A stretch of 49,665 nt of DNA from contig JAPYON010000003.1 in the NCBI GenBank assembly GCA_029938175.1, forward strand, positions 1 through 49,665, read 5' to 3'. Source of the DNA: Paracoccaceae bacterium (GTDB lineage Bacteria > Pseudomonadota > Alphaproteobacteria > Rhodobacterales > Rhodobacteraceae). Shown here piece after piece: positions 17,361 to 26,146 of the stretch. The first letter of the stretch is position 1; each line of letters begins with the position of its first letter. The notes under the pieces were generated by a model. It was not told the origin of the DNA. It worked only from the letters and a program-made list of their open reading frames with translations, and searched no databases. Position numbers and translations under genes: made by a program.

Positions 17361-17513
17361 GACGAGCTGACAGCGGAGTTGGGGGACGAGGCGGCTAATT
17401 ATACCTTCGTGGTAAAAGGCTTTTGCGAGGTTTTACCGTAAGGGTGTAACGACTCCCTGTCTGGTCGCGCGGTTAACCGTCGCGTCGAGGTGTGGGTGCG
17501 CGTAGCGACCTGA
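17361..17513 (+). pseudogene. OmpA-domain protein fossil, C-terminal end
   Basis: In the same frame as the GST remnant the sequence continues as YTFVVKGFCEVLP, an in-frame TAA at 17439-17441, then GCNDSLSGRAVNRRVEVWVR and a final TGA at 17511-17513. The pattern (GFGExLP, then CDDxxxGRxxNRRVEVW) is the conserved end of OmpA/MotB-type peptidoglycan-binding domains, as found in roseobacter OmpA-family proteins. Only the last 45 or so residues remain, with a nonsense codon inside. Confidence 0.68.
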
Positions 17514-17531
17514 GCTTTTCAATAATCAAAC

Positions 17532-17552
17532 AAAAAGTCGATGCTGGACTTT
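17532..17552 (-). terminator. Rho-independent terminator of glyA
   Basis: On the minus strand AAAGTC, a seven-base loop and GACTTTTTG form a short stem followed by a T tract, about 65 bases after the glyA stop codon. Confidence 0.6.
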
Positions 17553-17616
17553 CCAACGCCGCCTTTTTTATGCTTTGATCAGCCTGTGCAAGCCCGATCC
17601 TGACGTCATCGACGTA

Positions 17617-18909
17617 TTACATACCTTCATAAATGGGGAAAGCGTCGCAAAGGGTTTTGACTTCGGCATTCACAGCGGCCTCGATCGCAGCGTTGCCCTC
17701 TTCGCCATTGGCGGCCAGACCGTCCACCACTTTAACGATTAGCTCGCCAATCGTGCGAAACTCGGCCTTACCGAAACCGCGTGTTGTGCCGGCAGGAGTT
17801 CCAAGACGAACGCCCGAAGTTACCATCGGCTTTTCAGGGTCAAACGGGATGCCGTTCTTGTTGCAGGTGATGTTGGCGCGACCAAGAGCTTTCTCGGTGG
17901 CGTTACCTTTCACACCTTTCGGGCGCAGATCGACCAACAGAACGTGGGTGTCTGTGCCACCTGTTACGATGTCGATGCCTCCCTCGATCAGGGTAGCAGC
18001 CAGTGTTCTGGCGTTGGCTATAACCTGTTGTTGATAGGTCTTGAACTCGGGGCGCAGTGCTTCGCCGAATGCTACAGCTTTGGCCGCGATGACGTGCATC
18101 AAGGGACCCCCCTGAATGCCGGGGAAGATCGCCGAGTTAACTTTCTTCGCAATAGCCTCGTCATTCGTCAAGATCATGCCGCCACGCGGTCCGCGCAAAG
18201 TTTTGTGGGTGGTTGTCGTGACTACATGGGCATGCGGGAATGGCGAGGGATGCTCGCCTGCTGCCACAAGGCCCGCAATGTGGGCCATATCGACGTGCAG
18301 GTGGGCGCCAACCATATCGGCAATCTCGCGGAAGCGGGCGAAATCAATCTGTCGGGGTATAGCAGAGCCACCAGCGATGATAATCTTGGGCATGTTCTCT
18401 TTGGCCAGCGCTTCGACTTCGTCATAATCCAGCAGGCTGTCTTCGCGACGCACACCGTATTGCACAGCATTGAACCATTTGCCCGACTGGTTAGGTGCCG
18501 CCCCGTGTGTCAAGTGGCCACCGGATGCGAGGTTCATCCCGAGGATTGTATCACCCGTCTTGATCAACGCTTGCATGACGCCTTGATTGGCTTGCGAACC
18601 GGAATTTGGCTGTACGTTGATGAAATTGCACCCGAACAGTTGTTTGGCGCGGTGGATTGCCAAATTCTCGGCCACGTCCACGAACTGGCAGCCGCCATAG
18701 TAACGACGACTCGGATAACCTTCGGCGTATTTGTTGGTCATCACCGAACCCTGCGCTTCCATTACGGCAGCGGATACGATGTTTTCCGAGGCAATAAGCT
18801 CGATCTCGTCGCGTTGGCGGCTGAGTTCATTGGTGATCGAGCTGTAAATATCTGGATCACGGCTGGAGAGGCTTTCTGTGAAAAACCCGGCGTCACGAAC
18901 GTTTGTCAT
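17617..18909 (-). CDS. glyA: Serine hydroxymethyltransferase
   Basis: GlyA interconverts serine and glycine with tetrahydrofolate, the main source of one-carbon units. The 430-residue, PLP-dependent protein has [12 protein letters not shown] near 36, [13 protein letters not shown] near 61-73, [10 protein letters not shown] near 205-214, and the PLP-binding motif [14 protein letters not shown] with lysine 236 as the Schiff-base residue. The ATG at 18909 follows a good AAGGAG. The upstream region contains two perfect inverted repeats that may control its expression. Confidence 0.97.
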   Translation of the reverse strand: MTNVRDAGFFTESLSSRDPDIYSSITNELSRQRDEIELIASENIVSAAVMEAQGSVMTNKYAEGYPSRRYYGGCQFVDVAENLAIHRAKQLFGCNFINVQPNSGSQANQGVMQALIKTGDTILGMNLASGGHLTHGAAPNQSGKWFNAVQYGVRREDSLLDYDEVEALAKENMPKIIIAGGSAIPRQIDFARFREIADMVGAHLHVDMAHIAGLVAAGEHPSPFPHAHVVTTTTHKTLRGPRGGMILTNDEAIAKKVNSAIFPGIQGGPLMHVIAAKAVAFGEALRPEFKTYQQQVIANARTLAATLIEGGIDIVTGGTDTHVLLVDLRPKGVKGNATEKALGRANITCNKNGIPFDPEKPMVTSGVRLGTPAGTTRGFGKAEFRTIGELIVKVVDGLAANGEEGNAAIEAAVNAEVKTLCDAFPIYEGM

Positions 18910-18952
18910 TTTTATCTCCTTGGATTGCGCGTTAGGGCCTTCTAGTCAGTCA

Positions 18953-18970
18953 TGTTTCCTATTGGAAACA
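18953..18970 (-). promoter_or_regulatory. Inverted repeat 43 bases before glyA, possible operator
   Basis: TGTTTCC-TATT-GGAAACA is a perfect inverted repeat with seven-base arms and a four-base spacer. Its symmetry and position suggest a transcription factor site or a leader hairpin. I cannot assign a regulator. Confidence 0.45.
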
Positions 18971-18976
18971 AAAATA

Positions 18977-18994
18977 CGCCAACTTCGATTGGCG
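18977..18994 (-). promoter_or_regulatory. Hairpin plus T tract upstream of glyA, possible attenuator
   Basis: On the glyA strand CGCCAA-TCGAAG-TTGGCG forms a perfect six-pair hairpin followed by TATTTTTG, the shape of a weak intrinsic terminator. It lies immediately upstream of the second inverted repeat. It would be an attenuator if the glyA promoter lies above 18994. The 18995-19190 interval holds no recognisable gene and presumably the divergent glyA and nadK promoters. Confidence 0.35.
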
Positions 18995-19190
18995 AAATGA
19001 CGCAGTGGGCGGGCGTGAGGTCTTGTTGCAGGGCGCTTTGGAAAAAGAAAGGCGTATATTGGTCGTATTCGGGATTTTCTGAAATTCAGTGTGACCTATC
19101 GGAAAGTGTGTTTCGTGTCGGAAATATGCGCATAATTCGGACCGCATTTCGGGGCTTGAGTTACGGCAAGCAAAAAGGGAAACTGTAGTT

Positions 19191-19955
19191 ATGAATTATA
19201 AGAATATATCCTTTTTGGCGTCGAATGTGGATGTCGCCCAAACAGCGGCGGCAACTTTACGGGCGCGCTACGGCCATGTTCCGGCTGCCGAGGCCGACGT
19301 TATTGTCGCGCTGGGTGGCGACGGTTTTATGCTGTCCACATTGCATGAAACGCAAGATTTTTCGGCGGCGGTGTACGGGATGAATCAAGGAACCGTTGGT
19401 TTCTTGATGAACATCTATAGTGAGGATGACTTGCTGGCACGGCTAGACGCCGCCGAACCCGCAATTGTGCATCCCTTGCACATGACGGCAACCTGTGGCG
19501 ATGGTTCGGTGACTGAAGCCTTGGCTATTAACGAAGTGTCATTGCTGCGTTCCGGACCACAAGCCGCCAAATTGCGGATCTCGGTGGACGGGCGCGAACG
19601 TCTGGCCGAGCTGGTTTGTGATGGCGCGTTGGTCTGCACGCCTGCCGGGTCTACGGCCTATAACTATTCCGCGCACGGTCCGATTTTGCCGATTGAGGCG
19701 GATATTCTGGCATTGACGGCGGTGGCCGCATTTCGCCCGCGTCGATGGCGCGGTGCATTGTTGCCGATGAATGCCTTGATCCAGTTTGATGTGCTAGAGC
19801 CGGAAAAGCGGCCCGTAGCTGCTGTGGCGGATTCAACCGAGGTGCGCAATGTTGTGCGGGTCGATATCTGCAGCGAGCCAAGCGTTCAGCACACGTTGCT
19901 GTTTGATCCGGGCCATGGTCTGGAAGAGCGTCTTATTAACGAACAATTTAGCTAA
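19191..19955 (+). CDS. nadK: NAD kinase
   Basis: The enzyme phosphorylates NAD to NADP. The 254-residue protein shows the family hallmarks GGDGF (42-46), NEVSLLR and CTPAGSTAYNYSAHGPI in the substrate-binding half. The length and the short N-terminus match alphaproteobacterial NadK. The start ATG 19191 follows a purine-rich GGGAAACT. The gene begins a rightward operon, with a ten-base gap to the permease gene, then hda and the ppx remnant. Confidence 0.95.
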   Translation: MNYKNISFLASNVDVAQTAAATLRARYGHVPAAEADVIVALGGDGFMLSTLHETQDFSAAVYGMNQGTVGFLMNIYSEDDLLARLDAAEPAIVHPLHMTATCGDGSVTEALAINEVSLLRSGPQAAKLRISVDGRERLAELVCDGALVCTPAGSTAYNYSAHGPILPIEADILALTAVAAFRPRRWRGALLPMNALIQFDVLEPEKRPVAAVADSTEVRNVVRVDICSEPSVQHTLLFDPGHGLEERLINEQFS

Positions 19956-19965
19956 GGGGGCAGGT

Positions 19966-21054
19966 ATGAGCTTAAGCGTTGGACAACAGGCCCGTTGGTG
20001 GGGTTACGGACTTATCGGCTTTTTGGCGTTCCTGTGGCTGATTAGCGATGCGATCGCTCCGTTCATTTTAGGCGCAGCCTTGGCGTACATACTGGACCCT
20101 TTGGCCGACAAGCTGGAAAGCTGGGGGTTTAGCCGGACATGGGCGACAGTACTGATCTCGTTTGTTTTCCTTATCGTCGTCGTTCTAGCCGCCGTGCTGG
20201 TTGTACCTTTGGTGATCGAGCAGGCGAAGGCGCTGGTCGTTGCCTTGCCCGGGATGTTCACGCGGACTCTGGAATACATGACGATGAAATTCCCCACCCT
20301 ACTGGACGAGAACTCAGCGATCCGGCAGGCTTTGGTTTCTTCGCAAGATACACTTCAAAGCAAAGGGGTGGCGTTTCTTAACGGTTTGTTAAGCCGCTCT
20401 TTGGCATTGGTGGATTTCTTGATGCTGTTGATTGTGGCCCCTGTGGTGGCATTTTACCTACTGCTGGACTGGGATCGAATGATAGCAGTGCTGGACAGTT
20501 GGCTGCCCCGCCAGCATGCGCCGGTTATCCGCAAGTTAAGTGCCGATATTGACCGTGTTCTGGCAGGCTTTGTACGTGGTCAGATGACTGTTGGGATGAT
20601 CCTCGGAATTTTCTATGCGACAGCGCTGGCGCTGGTTGGGTTGCAATTCGGTATTGTTGTTGGGCTGTTGGCGGGTTTACTTACGTTTATCCCATATGTT
20701 GGCTCGACTGTGGGCGGGGGCATGTCCATCGGGATTGCGCTGTTCCAATTCTGGGATGATCCGATCTGGATCGGAGTCGTCGCGGTGATTTTTATTGGCG
20801 GCCAGATGGCCGAGGGAAACTTCCTGACACCCAAGCTGGTTGGTGGGTCTGTAGGGCTGCATCCGGTTTGGTTGATGTTTGCGCTATATGCGTTCGGCTC
20901 GTTGCTGGGTTTCGCGGGCTTGTTGATCGCTGTACCTGCGTCGGCATGTGTCGGTGTGCTGGGGCGTTTTGGCATCGGGAATTACCGTGACAGCAAGCTG
21001 TATGCCGGGTCGGAAGAGGCGGTTGAACAAGTTGATCCGGACGCACACAAATAA
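19966..21054 (+). CDS. AI-2E family transporter (PerM-like permease)
   Basis: The 362-residue inner-membrane protein has about eight hydrophobic segments and the conserved signature of the AI-2E/PerM family, including FIPYVGSTVGGG near 240 and a final GFAGLLIAVPASA region. Members are exporters or antiporters of varied substrates, and the substrate here is unknown. ATG 19966 is preceded by AAGGGGGCAGGT, and an earlier in-frame ATG at 19849 lies within nadK and is rejected. The stop codon shares a base with the start of hda (TAATG), so the two are coupled. Confidence 0.88.
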   Translation: MSLSVGQQARWWGYGLIGFLAFLWLISDAIAPFILGAALAYILDPLADKLESWGFSRTWATVLISFVFLIVVVLAAVLVVPLVIEQAKALVVALPGMFTRTLEYMTMKFPTLLDENSAIRQALVSSQDTLQSKGVAFLNGLLSRSLALVDFLMLLIVAPVVAFYLLLDWDRMIAVLDSWLPRQHAPVIRKLSADIDRVLAGFVRGQMTVGMILGIFYATALALVGLQFGIVVGLLAGLLTFIPYVGSTVGGGMSIGIALFQFWDDPIWIGVVAVIFIGGQMAEGNFLTPKLVGGSVGLHPVWLMFALYAFGSLLGFAGLLIAVPASACVGVLGRFGIGNYRDSKLYAGSEEAVEQVDPDAHK

Positions 21055-21755
21055 TGATGAAACCTGAACAACTGGTTCTTGATTTACCAAGCCGTGCCGC
21101 ATTAGGACGGGATGATTTCTTTGTGTCGCCGGCCAATGCACTAGCTTTGCAAGCTTTGGACCGTTGGCCGGGGTGGGCGACAGGGAAGCTGGCGTTATGT
21201 GGACCGTCGGCCTCAGGTAAGTCGCATCTGGTGCAGGTCTGGGCGGCACGCTCGGGTGGGGCAGTGTTTGAGGTTGAAGCCTTGGCGCAACACGATATCG
21301 CAAAGCTGGCAGAAATCGGGAACGTAGCCGTCGAGGATGTGCATCGCTTGGCCCTGATGCCAGATGAATGCGGTGAAGCGATTGAAGAATCTTTGTTCCA
21401 CTTGCACAACCGCGTCTTAAGCGAAGGCGGGACATTGTTGGTGACGGGCGAGGGTGCGCCCTCGCGTTGGGAAATAAAGCTGCCGGATCTCGCTTCTCGC
21501 CTGCGGGCGACCGAGGTGGCAACGTTGGACGCACCGGATGATGCGTTGCTGTCGGCGGTGTTGGTCAAACTGTTTGCGGATCGGCAATTGGTGGTCTCGC
21601 GGGATTTGATTAATTACCTGTTAAGCCGGATCGACCGATCATTTGCATCGGCAAAGGCAACCGTCGAGGTGCTGGATCGTGCGGGTCTTTCGCGCAAGCG
21701 GGCTATCACGCCACGACTGGCTGGCGAGGTTTTGCGAGCGCAGGCTGGGGCATGA
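21054..21755 (+). CDS. hdaA: DnaA-like regulator Hda/HdaA
   Basis: This 233-residue AAA+ protein lacks the DnaA DNA-binding domain, as expected for Hda, which with the DNA polymerase clamp stimulates hydrolysis of DnaA-ATP to prevent re-initiation. The N-terminus has a clamp-binding type motif (QLVLDLP at 6-12). Walker A GPSASGKS is at 50-57, and a Walker B-like VEDVH is near 100. It overlaps the permease stop and, in most relatives, sits just before ppx, as its remnant does here. Confidence 0.88.
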   Translation: MMKPEQLVLDLPSRAALGRDDFFVSPANALALQALDRWPGWATGKLALCGPSASGKSHLVQVWAARSGGAVFEVEALAQHDIAKLAEIGNVAVEDVHRLALMPDECGEAIEESLFHLHNRVLSEGGTLLVTGEGAPSRWEIKLPDLASRLRATEVATLDAPDDALLSAVLVKLFADRQLVVSRDLINYLLSRIDRSFASAKATVEVLDRAGLSRKRAITPRLAGEVLRAQAGA

Positions 21756-22461
21756 GCAGCGCACGGGACCCCGTTGCGATTGTCGACGTTGGTTCCAATT
21801 CCGTTCGGTCGGCGTATTTTCTGGCGCTGCTTATACGCCGGTTTATCTGTATAATAAAAAAGGTACTTTGTAGGCTTGGAGCGGGTTTTACTGACTCCGG
21901 TAGACTGAACCCCGAAGGCCGCATTCGTGTGATGGAGGCTTTGCAAACGTTTGCCGCAGTAATTGCAGACATGGCGTGCGCGTGGTTGCAGGGTTGCCAC
22001 TGCTGCGGTGCGCGAGGCCAAGGACGGCGTGGAATTCGTTAGCGAGGTGTTAAACCAGACGGATATCGTCTTGCGTGTTATCTCCGGCATTCAAGAGGCC
22101 GAGTATTCCGCCAAAGGCGTATTGTTGGGCTGGCCTGATGCGAGCGGGCTGGTGTGTGCCATCATGGCGCGCGGTTGCACGACTGGACATGGGCCGCAGG
22201 GGGCATCCGCTTGAGGATCAGCATGGCTAGGCTCTGACAGCCAGTACTTTACACGAAACCATTGACTGGATCGCCACGCAGAGTGTCGAGGATTTGTGCA
22301 GGCTAGCGGAACGCTCTAAGGGGCGGTTGCCTTTAGTGCCGCTGGCCGCGCGGGTGATGGCAGGGCTATTGCAGACAGTCGGGCCAAAACATATCATCGT
22401 GTCGGGCTATGGGTTGCGCGAGGGCGTGTGGACCGAACAAGCCGCACGAATAAACGTCTGA
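21752..22461 (+). pseudogene. ppx: Exopolyphosphatase Ppx/GppA, ruined remnant
   Basis: The gene begins with ATG 21752 overlapping the hda stop and reads VAIVDVGSNSVR, the Ppx/GppA phosphate-binding start. A frameshift near 21810 follows (the next frame reads GVFSGAAYTPVYLYN), with an in-frame stop and another shift by 21880. The segment GAGFTDSGRLNPEGRIRVME is then legible, a further shift comes near 21990, and VISGIQEAEYSAKGVL appears. After a gap the C-terminal side reads ETIDWIATQSVEDLCRLAER and HIIVSGYGLREGVW before a stop at 22459-22461. About 235 codons of an expected 350 or more survive. Polyphosphate hydrolysis by this locus must be lost. Confidence 0.85.
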
Positions 22462-22463
22462 CT

Positions 22464-22507
22464 GAAAAGAAAAAACGGCCCACATTACTGTACGCCGTTT
22501 TCTTTTC
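22464..22507 (+). terminator. Strong terminator after the ppx remnant
   Basis: GAAAAGAAAAAACGGC (22464-22479) pairs with GCCGTTTTCTTTTC (22494-22507) around a 14-base loop. The stem ends in T-rich sequence on the plus strand and would also function in reverse. It closes the nadK-hda transcript. From 22508 to 22722 I see no gene, only the proS leader. Confidence 0.8.
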
Positions 22508-22722
22508 CCTGGACTTGAGCCAAATTTCTTGGGCCAATGTTATCACCGTGGAACGTCTAAATACCCATAAGGCAAAGCGACCATCTGCTATGACAACGGG
22601 GAATCTTAAACCAGAAAATCCGATTCGGTGCAATTGATTTTCTTCCAAACCCTTGAACGCACCATTGCAAGGGTGGCAGGGTTGTCTTACACCCGTTTGA
22701 AATAATCTTATTGGAGGCCCCG

Positions 22723-24060
22723 ATGCGCCTGACCCGTTACTTCTTGCCAATCCTGAAAGAGACCCCCGCCGAGGCGTCAATTGCCAGCCATCGCCTTATG
22801 CTGCGGGCAGGAATGATCCACCAGTCGAGTGCAGGGATTTATTCGTGGTTGCCGATGGGTTTCAAGGTTCTGCAACGCCTTGAGCAGATCGTTCACGAAG
22901 AACAGCAGCGTGCGGGCCACATACCGATGCTGATGCCAACGTTGCAATCTGCCGACCTTTGGCGTGAAAGCGGGCGGTATGACGACTATGGCAAAGAGAT
23001 GCTGCGGATTACTGATCGCCACGGGCGCGACATGCTTTATGGGCCGACCAACGAGGAGCTGATAACCGATATCGTTCGCAACTCAATCAATTCGTACAAG
23101 GATCTGCCCAAGACGCTTTATCACATCCAGTGGAAATTCCGTGATGAGGTTCGCCCTAGGTTCGGCGTGATGCGCGGTCGCGAGTTTTATATGAAAGACG
23201 GCTATAGTTTTGATGTGGACGAGGCGGGCGCGTTGCATTCCTATAATCGCCATCTGGTCAGCTATCTGCGCACGTATGAGCGCATGGGTCTGAAGGCTAT
23301 CCCTATGAAGGCGGATACGGGCCCGATTGGCGGCGATCACAGTCACGAGTTTCTTGTGCTGGCGGAAACCGGCGAGAGCGAAGTGTTTTATGACAGCAGG
23401 GTGCTGGATATGTCGCTGGGTGATTGCGTGATAGATTTCGATGATGTTGCGCAGTGTCAGGACATCTTTGACGAGTTCACAACGCCTTACGCCCGCACCG
23501 ATGAAACGCACGATGATGCGATTTTTAGCGATGTTCCCGAAAATCGGCGGATGTCCGCGCGAGGGATAGAAGTTGGGCAGATATTCTATTTTGGCACTAA
23601 ATACTCGGAATCCATGGGCGCGGATGTTGTGATGCCGGATGGTTCACGCAAGCCTATCGAGATGGGCTCGCACGGGATAGGTGTTAGCCGCCTGATCGGT
23701 GCGTTGATCGAAGCGAACCACGATGACAAAGGGATTATCTGGCCCGAGAGCGTCGCGCCGTTCCGCGTTGGTCTTGTGAATTTGCGTCAGGGTGACGAGG
23801 CTGCGGATGCGGCTTGTGACAGCCTATACTCCGGTTTGGTCAAGGCGGGTCTTGATCCACTTTACGATGATCGCGACGAACGTGCGGGTGCGAAATTTGC
23901 CTCGATGGACCTGATTGGGTGTCCTTGGCGTATTACTGTTGGACCTCGTGGGTTGAAAAACGGCGTGGTGGAGCTAACATCACGTAGAACTGGCGAAACT
24001 GTCGAGCTTTCGCCCGAAGACGCGCTTGCGCGCTGTGTCGAAATTTACGCGGACGTATAG
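22723..24060 (+). CDS. proS: Prolyl-tRNA synthetase, short alphaproteobacterial type
   Basis: ProRS charges tRNA-Pro with proline. The 445-residue protein carries class II motifs: [13 protein letters not shown] near 35, the motif 2 region [21 protein letters not shown] cut down in length as usual, and [13 protein letters not shown] near 315. It lacks the editing insertion of bacterial-type ProRS (as in E. coli, about 570 residues), as expected for Rhodobacteraceae. The ATG at 22723 follows GGAGG; an ATG 12 bases upstream lacks such spacing. The lol genes follow 21 bases later. Confidence 0.95.
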   Translation: MRLTRYFLPILKETPAEASIASHRLMLRAGMIHQSSAGIYSWLPMGFKVLQRLEQIVHEEQQRAGHIPMLMPTLQSADLWRESGRYDDYGKEMLRITDRHGRDMLYGPTNEELITDIVRNSINSYKDLPKTLYHIQWKFRDEVRPRFGVMRGREFYMKDGYSFDVDEAGALHSYNRHLVSYLRTYERMGLKAIPMKADTGPIGGDHSHEFLVLAETGESEVFYDSRVLDMSLGDCVIDFDDVAQCQDIFDEFTTPYARTDETHDDAIFSDVPENRRMSARGIEVGQIFYFGTKYSESMGADVVMPDGSRKPIEMGSHGIGVSRLIGALIEANHDDKGIIWPESVAPFRVGLVNLRQGDEAADAACDSLYSGLVKAGLDPLYDDRDERAGAKFASMDLIGCPWRITVGPRGLKNGVVELTSRRTGETVELSPEDALARCVEIYADV

Positions 24061-24081
24061 GCGCGAAAACTGAGAGGTAGG

Positions 24082-25371
24082 ATGGCCAGACAACGGACGA
24101 CCCCTGCTTTTGCCGGCTTTGAATGGGCCATAGCGTGGCGTTATTTGCGTGCTCGTCGGGCTGAGGGTGGCGTTTCGGTTATGACGTGGATCTCGCTGAT
24201 CGGAATCGCGCTGGCCGTGTTTGCATTGATAGCGACAATGGCGGTGCGTTCCGGTTTCAGGGCGGATTTTACGGCGACTATTCTTGGCGTGAATGCCCAT
24301 GTGACGATCTACGAGACGAATTACACCGAGGCAGGCGTTCGGCGCGGGATTACTTCCTACGAGGAAATGGTGGCAAATGTGGCGGCGGTCGAGGGCGTAA
24401 CGCGCGTGGCACCCATCATTCGCGGGCAGGTTATGGCATCATCCACCGCGCGCAACACCGGAGTCGAGGTCTTCGGCGAAATGCTCGAAGATTTGCGCAC
24501 GTTACCTCTGGTCGCCAATCCAGAGACGTTTAGCGGCTCGCTTGATGATTTTGGCGAGGGCGGGATTGCGATTGGGTCGGGTGTCGCGCGGACGCTGGGC
24601 GTGCGGGTCGGGGATTTTGTGACACTTACGTCGCCGGACGGGGTTAAGATGGCTTTTGGGACGGCCCCGCGGATTAACGACTATGAGGTCGCGTATATTT
24701 TTCAGGTTGGGCGATCCGACATAGATCGGACGCGAATTTATCTGCCTTTTGAGGAGGCGCAGAGCTTTTTCAATCGCGAGGGCATGGCGGACGAACTGGA
24801 AGTCGCTGTGGCAAACGCCGATGCCGTGGATGAGATGCGGTTGATGCTGATCCAGGCGGCGGGATCGCGCGTGGTTATATGGACTTGGCGCGATGCATCT
24901 GGGGCGTTTCTGCGGGCATTGGATGTTGAGGACAATGTGATGTTCATTCTGATGTCGATCCTTGTACTGATCGCCGCGATGAACATTATTTCCGGCCTGA
25001 TTATGCTGGTAAAAAACAAAACCCGTGACATTGGCATTCTGCGAACAATGGGCCTAACGCAAGGGTCTATTATGAGAATATTCTTTATTAGCGGCGCGAG
25101 TATCGGGCTGGTTGGAACGGCGTTGGGCGTGCTGATGGGATGCTTGTTCGCGATCTACATTGATCCGGTTTTTGCTTTTGTTGACGGTGTCATGGGTGGC
25201 GGCGTTTGGGACCCGAATGTGCGGTATCTGTCGCGATTGCCAGCCAAACTGGAACTGCGAGATGTGATGAGCGCCGTTACCCTTTCGTTAAGCCTTTCGT
25301 TCATTATAACCATTTTTCCCGCACGCCGCGCAGCCAATATGGATCCCGTGGAGGCGTTAAGGAATGAGTAA
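24082..25371 (+). CDS. lolC: Lipoprotein-releasing ABC permease LolC/LolE type
   Basis: This 429-residue inner-membrane protein has one N-terminal helix (about 38-60), a large periplasmic MacB-like domain, and three C-terminal helices (about 290-420), the LolC/E arrangement. It begins FEWAIAWRYLRARRAEGGVS, the usual LolC family start. With LolD it extracts lipoproteins from the inner membrane for transfer to LolA. Only one permease gene is present, so the complex may be a homodimer (LolF-like) unless another gene lies elsewhere. The ATG follows GAGAGGTAGG, and the end overlaps lolD by eight bases. Confidence 0.92.
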   Translation: MARQRTTPAFAGFEWAIAWRYLRARRAEGGVSVMTWISLIGIALAVFALIATMAVRSGFRADFTATILGVNAHVTIYETNYTEAGVRRGITSYEEMVANVAAVEGVTRVAPIIRGQVMASSTARNTGVEVFGEMLEDLRTLPLVANPETFSGSLDDFGEGGIAIGSGVARTLGVRVGDFVTLTSPDGVKMAFGTAPRINDYEVAYIFQVGRSDIDRTRIYLPFEEAQSFFNREGMADELEVAVANADAVDEMRLMLIQAAGSRVVIWTWRDASGAFLRALDVEDNVMFILMSILVLIAAMNIISGLIMLVKNKTRDIGILRTMGLTQGSIMRIFFISGASIGLVGTALGVLMGCLFAIYIDPVFAFVDGVMGGGVWDPNVRYLSRLPAKLELRDVMSAVTLSLSLSFIITIFPARRAANMDPVEALRNE

Positions 25372-26041
25372 CCTTTCGCTGCAACTCACGGACATTCATC
25401 GAACCTTTAACAAAGGTAAACCGAACGAAGTGCGGGTACTGGATGGGGTCTCGATGACCTTGCAGGCAGGTGAAGTCGTGGCGCTGGTTGCCCCATCGGG
25501 TGCCGGAAAATCGACGTTACTGCATATCGCGGGGTTGTTGGATAAGGTTGATGCCGGCACAGTCGAAGTGGGGGGGGTGTTGACCTCGGGCCAGTCAGAG
25601 CGAACACGGACGCGGATGCGGCGTAACAATATCGGGTTTATTTATCAGTTCCACCATTTATTGCCAGAATTTAGTGCGGTCGAAAACATAACCCTTCCAC
25701 AACGTGCGGCGGGCGTGCCGAAGGACGATGCGCGTACGAAGGCGGAGGATTTACTGGCCAAGGTCGGCCTTTCCCACCGATTGATGCATCGCCCGGGCGA
25801 ACTGTCGGGGGGCGAACAACAACGCGTTGCGTTCTGTCGTGCGCTGGCGAATGGGCCGAGCGTGCTGCTGGCGGATGAGCCAACAGGAAATCTTGATACC
25901 GAGACCGCGGATCGTGTTTTTGATACGTTGCTTCATTTGGTGCGCGACACTGGATTGTCGGCATTGATCGCCACGCATAATCTTGATTTGGCGGCCCGCA
26001 TGGATCGGGTATTAGCTTTATCGCAAGGTCGGTTAATGTAA
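25364..26041 (+). CDS. lolD: Lipoprotein-releasing ABC ATPase LolD
   Basis: The 225-residue ATPase powers lipoprotein release with the LolC-type permease. It has Walker A APSGAGKST (44-52; the usual first glycine is alanine), the Q-loop in FIYQFHHLLPEFSAVEN, signature LSGGEQQRVAFCRAL, Walker B LLADEPTGNLD, and an H-loop IATHN. The LLPEFSAVEN segment is characteristic of LolD-type ATPases. It overlaps the permease by eight bases. Confidence 0.94.
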   Translation: MSNLSLQLTDIHRTFNKGKPNEVRVLDGVSMTLQAGEVVALVAPSGAGKSTLLHIAGLLDKVDAGTVEVGGVLTSGQSERTRTRMRRNNIGFIYQFHHLLPEFSAVENITLPQRAAGVPKDDARTKAEDLLAKVGLSHRLMHRPGELSGGEQQRVAFCRALANGPSVLLADEPTGNLDTETADRVFDTLLHLVRDTGLSALIATHNLDLAARMDRVLALSQGRLM

Positions 26042-26091
26042 ATATATTAAAATCAGTGATACAAATTACAAAACACGCTGGCTGCGCTCTG

Positions 26092-26106
26092 TTAACGATT
26101 TCTTAA
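26092..26106 (+). promoter_or_regulatory. Candidate CtrA-binding site upstream of gdhA
   Basis: TTAA-N7-TTAA (26092-26095 and 26103-26106, spacer CGATTTC), preceded by G as in the alphaproteobacterial CtrA consensus, lies 41 bases before the ATG at 26147. This is the position of an activator or repressor site over a promoter. The motif is short, so chance is possible. Confidence 0.35.
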
Positions 26107-26146
26107 AGATGGTTGCCAAAACCATATTCAACCGAGGGAATATGCC

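Noticed and set aside
17202-17441. 79-codon frame starting inside tetR
   Set aside because: Only the part from 17289 onward resembles proteins (GST then OmpA); the upstream start is a shadow of tetR.
18952-19188. 78-codon frame between glyA and nadK
   Set aside because: No ribosome binding site or family resemblance, and the region contains two inverted repeats and divergent promoters.
20378-20393. Second TTAA-N7-TTAA box
   Set aside because: It lies inside the permease coding sequence, far from any promoter, so it is most likely chance.
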